64,000 nt of DNA, taken from positions 434,001-498,000 of the forward strand of contig NZ_CAWLFA010000001.1 of assembly GCF_963860125.1 (NCBI RefSeq), written 5' to 3'. The translations under genes and the position numbers were made by a program. Of this stretch, positions 61,357 to 64,000 are shown one piece after another; position 1 is the stretch's first letter; the number at the start of each line of letters is the position of its first letter. The notes under the pieces are model-generated. The model saw only the letters and a program-made list of their open reading frames with translations, was not told the origin of the DNA and ran no database searches. The stretch comes from Picosynechococcus sp. PCC 7002. Lineage in GTDB: Bacteria; Cyanobacteriota; Cyanobacteriia; Cyanobacteriales; MRBY01.

Positions 61357-62286
61357 TCACGATACAGACGCTAATTCTTTCGTCTGGTCATGCAGACTAG
61401 AGACACGTTCAAGATTGCCTTCGATCACGTCACAAAGATCGTCTAAGGGCAGATCATTAACATCAAAACCAAAGGGATTTTCTAGCTCCCGGGCGACTTC
61501 TTCAACGCCCAGTAGCAAGAAGCTAACCACGGCCACAATCGGAATCGCCCACCAGGTCATCTCAGGCACCAGGCGGAACGGTAAACCAAAACAATAAATT
61601 AAAATCAAGCGCTTTAAATAGACACGATAGGTAATCGGAATTGGGGTGGTTAAAATTCTTTCGCAACCACTCACACTATCCGTGAGATTATTCAGCATAC
61701 CGGTGGTCATATTTAGCTGCGCATCCCCAAAATTTTTCAGCTTGAGTTGCTGATGTAGATAGGTGCGTAACCAAAATTGAATATCAAGGGGACGATTTTT
61801 CGAGTCTTTCAGTTGCGTGACCTGCTCCGGCTCGACCAATGCTTCTAGTCTGTCGTTTACTTGGTCTCCCCGTAGGTGCAACTTGGTGGCGATCGCAAAA
61901 GCAAGCAGTAGATTTAAAGCCTGTTTTTTGCCCTGTATTTCTTTTTCTGTTGAGGTCGTAATCCCAATCAAAATTTCCTGGGCAAGATTACGGATATTCA
62001 CAACGATTCCTCCCCATGCTTTTCGCCCTTCCCAAAAACGCTCGTAGGATGTATTCGTGCGAAAAACGATGAGCAAACCCAGAATCAGATTGTAAATAAC
62101 ATTTGTGGTCAAATCTCCCAGTTTCTCAAGATAGATAGGCAAACCCTGGAGGTAGATAAATGTCAATGCCGCAGTCAAAATACAGAAAAAAAGGATGCGC
62201 GGCAAAATCATAGACAAGACAGCCCCCTTGACCTGAAAGATAGTACTGAGCCAATCGGGTTTATCCAGTTTGTCAGAGGTAATCAT
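61357..62286 (-). CDS. Bestrophin family anion channel
   Basis: 309 residues of the UPF0187/bestrophin family. Hydrophobic segments are near 28-50 and 60-75, and two more around 225-265. RTNTSYERFWEGRKAWGGIVVNIRNL is the conserved family motif after the second span. The C-terminal FGFDVNDLPLDDLCDVIE carries the acidic cluster that binds calcium in animal bestrophins. Bacterial and thylakoid members conduct chloride or bicarbonate and adjust the proton motive force. It lies downstream of the MscS gene on the same strand. Confidence 0.92.
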   Translation of the reverse strand: MITSDKLDKPDWLSTIFQVKGAVLSMILPRILFFCILTAALTFIYLQGLPIYLEKLGDLTTNVIYNLILGLLIVFRTNTSYERFWEGRKAWGGIVVNIRNLAQEILIGITTSTEKEIQGKKQALNLLLAFAIATKLHLRGDQVNDRLEALVEPEQVTQLKDSKNRPLDIQFWLRTYLHQQLKLKNFGDAQLNMTTGMLNNLTDSVSGCERILTTPIPITYRVYLKRLILIYCFGLPFRLVPEMTWWAIPIVAVVSFLLLGVEEVARELENPFGFDVNDLPLDDLCDVIEGNLERVSSLHDQTKELASVS

Positions 62287-62350
62287 CGGTATCTAAAGTA
62301 ATTTTTTGTGTGAGTCAACAAATTAAATATTCAGTTTTCAAATCAGCTTT

Positions 62351-63241
62351 CTAAGTATCATCTCCTGCAGGTAATTGGTTGGGAAAATAATCATTGTATT
62401 TATCCTGATTGTAATAATATAAAGTGCGAATAGGATAGGGGATATTAATATCAGCTGCGTCGAATACTTCTTTGATCTTAATAATTGCCAGGGTTTGGAC
62501 GCGACGAACTTCTTTTTGTTTAGGCGTTGTCCAATAGCGGACAATAAAGTCAATGGAACTATCGCCAAAACTGACGAGATCAATTTCGGGGGCAGGCTGT
62601 GCTAAAACGCCATCCAAATCACAAATCGTTTGCTGTAATAAATCCTTGGCCATTGGCAGGGGCGTATTGTAATCTACCCCCACACCGAGATCAGTGCGCC
62701 GATTAGGATAAGCTGTTTTCACCATTACCGCATCAGTAAACACGCTGGCATTTGGTAACAAGACTTTTTCCCCCTGATAGGTGCGAATGCTCGTTGTGCG
62801 GATGCTGATATCTTCAATAATACCTTGGTAATCACTGACTGCAATTTCATCACCGATGCGAAAAGGCTCCTCAACCAGTAGGATAATCCCCGCAAAAAAG
62901 TTTTTGACGATATCCTGAAACGCAAAACCAATGGCGATTGAACCCACCCCTAAAGTGGCAACAATATCCCCTAAACTCAGGCCAGGAAAAGCGACTACAC
63001 AGGCAAATAAAACACCTAAAACCCATGTCCCCACATAAACGCCTTTGTCAGCCAGAATTTGTAGTGAATGATTTTTGATGGTTTTGGCGGTAACTTCTTT
63101 GGTTATTTTCTGGAAAATTTCCGAGCAATACCTTGTTAAAAATAGAATAATGATTCCAGTTAGCAAGCCAGGGATTCGTTGAATACCGATACTTAAAATG
63201 GCTTGTAGACTGTTAATAATGGTTTCTGTAATTTGGCTCAT
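62351..63241 (-). CDS. Small-conductance mechanosensitive channel (MscS family)
   Basis: 296 residues. Three N-terminal membrane segments end in the pore-lining helix and beta domain: VATLGVGSIAIGFAFQDIVKNFFAGIILLVEEPFRIGDEI is the family core (residues about 93-132). A cytoplasmic alpha/beta domain follows (about 170-280). It releases solutes during osmotic downshock. It precedes the bestrophin gene on the same strand by 64 bases, suggesting a shared unit of ion-channel genes. Confidence 0.94.
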   Translation of the reverse strand: MSQITETIINSLQAILSIGIQRIPGLLTGIIILFLTRYCSEIFQKITKEVTAKTIKNHSLQILADKGVYVGTWVLGVLFACVVAFPGLSLGDIVATLGVGSIAIGFAFQDIVKNFFAGIILLVEEPFRIGDEIAVSDYQGIIEDISIRTTSIRTYQGEKVLLPNASVFTDAVMVKTAYPNRRTDLGVGVDYNTPLPMAKDLLQQTICDLDGVLAQPAPEIDLVSFGDSSIDFIVRYWTTPKQKEVRRVQTLAIIKIKEVFDAADINIPYPIRTLYYYNQDKYNDYFPNQLPAGDDT

Positions 63242-63484
63242 AAAATGTGTGGCTTCAGTTTGTAGTGAAACTCAATATAATTAGGAGAATAATTCAACAA
63301 AAATTTTAGGATTGGCAACAATGCCATCAGTACTGAGAGAAAATAAAAAGTATTCTGCTCAAGTTAACTGAACCGATTTCATGGTGAAAGCTTTCCGTAA
63401 AGCTGTCAAGTTAACGGGGTTTGGCATATAGAAATGATTCGCTAATGCCATCCTCTGGCTTAACTGATGATAGACCCTAGAGAA

Positions 63485-64000
63485 TTATTGCGATTGTGAT
63501 TGTGTTTGGGAAAAAAGCACATCATCAACCAGACGAATATCGCAAACCAAGCTCGTCTGGGGTCTCCCCAAGGGACTCTGGATATCTCCCGATACAGGGG
63601 CCGCCCGTCGGGGATCTCCCGTTGCCGCAACGGCGATATGACCGTCTGTGACCGCTAAACCCAAGGTGGGATCAAAGCCACGCCAGCCACCTCCCGGCAT
63701 ATACACTTCTCCCCAGGCATGGAGTTCATGTTGGGTTGTGGTTTCATCGCCCCGTTGGTAGCCACTGACAAACCGTGCCGCTAGACCAGCGACTCGACAG
63801 GCCTCAACCCATAACAAGGCAAAATCACGGCAGGTACCTGTCCGCTGGCTGAGGGTGATCCCAGGAAGTTGGGGTGCCCCTTCAAGGCGATGGATATAGC
63901 GGCAATCTTCATAGATGCGCTGGGTCAGTTGGCTCACAAAGAGGCCGGCATTTCCTTCTACTTGGTGCAAGAGATCCTGGGCTAACTCCACGACGCGGGG
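63485..64000 (-). CDS. Transglutaminase-like cysteine protease, C-terminal part
   Basis: The frame is open to the right edge, so the N-terminus is missing; 171 codons are visible. The papain-like core is complete: catalytic Cys in RTGTCRDFALLWVEACR, His in HELHAWGEVYMPG, Asp in WRGFDPT. This is the bacterial transglutaminase-like (COG1305) type. These occur in operons with Anbu, alpha-E and circularly permuted ATP-grasp genes; the last two may lie just beyond the window. The end of the protein is Gln/Ser-rich. Confidence 0.9.
   Translation of the reverse strand, partial: PRVVELAQDLLHQVEGNAGLFVSQLTQRIYEDCRYIHRLEGAPQLPGITLSQRTGTCRDFALLWVEACRVAGLAARFVSGYQRGDETTTQHELHAWGEVYMPGGGWRGFDPTLGLAVTDGHIAVAATGDPRRAAPVSGDIQSPLGRPQTSLVCDIRLVDDVLFSQTQSQSQ

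Overview
The window is a stretch of cyanobacterial chromosome. The octamer GCGATCGC (HIP1) recurs throughout, in genes and between them, and the gene content is cyanobacterial: RibBA with a C-terminal extension, a ClpB with a QPTD start, pentapeptide-repeat and other Ser/Thr kinases, an ABC1 kinase, DUF29 and Uma2 families, and a HetR homologue. Protein similarity as I remember it points to the Synechococcus sp. PCC 7002 / Leptolyngbya PCC 7376 (Picosynechococcus) group. That is an inference; no search was run. There are two tRNA genes and no rRNA, CRISPR array or recognisable insertion sequence.

Layout. 1-7.4 kb: a glycan export and decoration locus read leftwards, with an ABC exporter (permease and Wzt-type ATPase), two sugar/SAM methyltransferases, a GT11 transferase and a partial glycosyltransferase. 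DUF29, Rpn-type and Uma2 genes are interspersed. It is AT-rich up to a sharp composition change inside the wzt gene near 4380. 7.7-19 kb: mostly housekeeping genes (aspS, recA, ribBA, speD), with the hetR homologue, a Fe-S aldo/keto reductase, a TPR protein, a hybrid-length histidine kinase and a ribbon-helix-helix protein. 19.2-22.2 kb: clpB with an acidic tail. 22.2-24.5 kb: an AT-rich two-gene cassette coding for an HsdR_N-like nuclease domain fused to a ParA ATPase, followed by a ParB-like protein. It is bounded by inverted repeats and a palindromic terminator, and is the best candidate here for an undescribed system.

24.5-36 kb: two metallopeptidases (M3 PrlC, M1 PepN), a Gfo/Idh oxidoreductase, two tiny conserved-looking proteins, a CNNM/CBS membrane protein, tRNA-Tyr and tRNA-Thr, a histidine kinase with a degenerate ATPase domain, rpsF and a fumarylacetoacetase-family enzyme. 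36-57.7 kb: a peptide-type binding lipoprotein, an SpkB-like kinase, pheT, malic enzyme, a second Uma2 protein, glmM, recN, a hexose-6-phosphate mutarotase, a PP2C phosphatase, an ABC1 kinase, leuD, queD, an FGGY sugar kinase, a second Ser/Thr kinase with a Pro-Glu spacer, and a GPH-type sugar symporter.

57.8-64 kb: a secreted protein with an internal duplication, a GS-fold amidoligase-like enzyme, a Met-rich zinc-ribbon protein, an Anbu-type proteasome homologue (TTG start), a bestrophin, an MscS channel and a transglutaminase-like protease cut by the window end. Amidoligase, Anbu and transglutaminase families are known to occur together in peptide-synthesis/processing neighbourhoods, so this right end may be a dispersed version of such a system.
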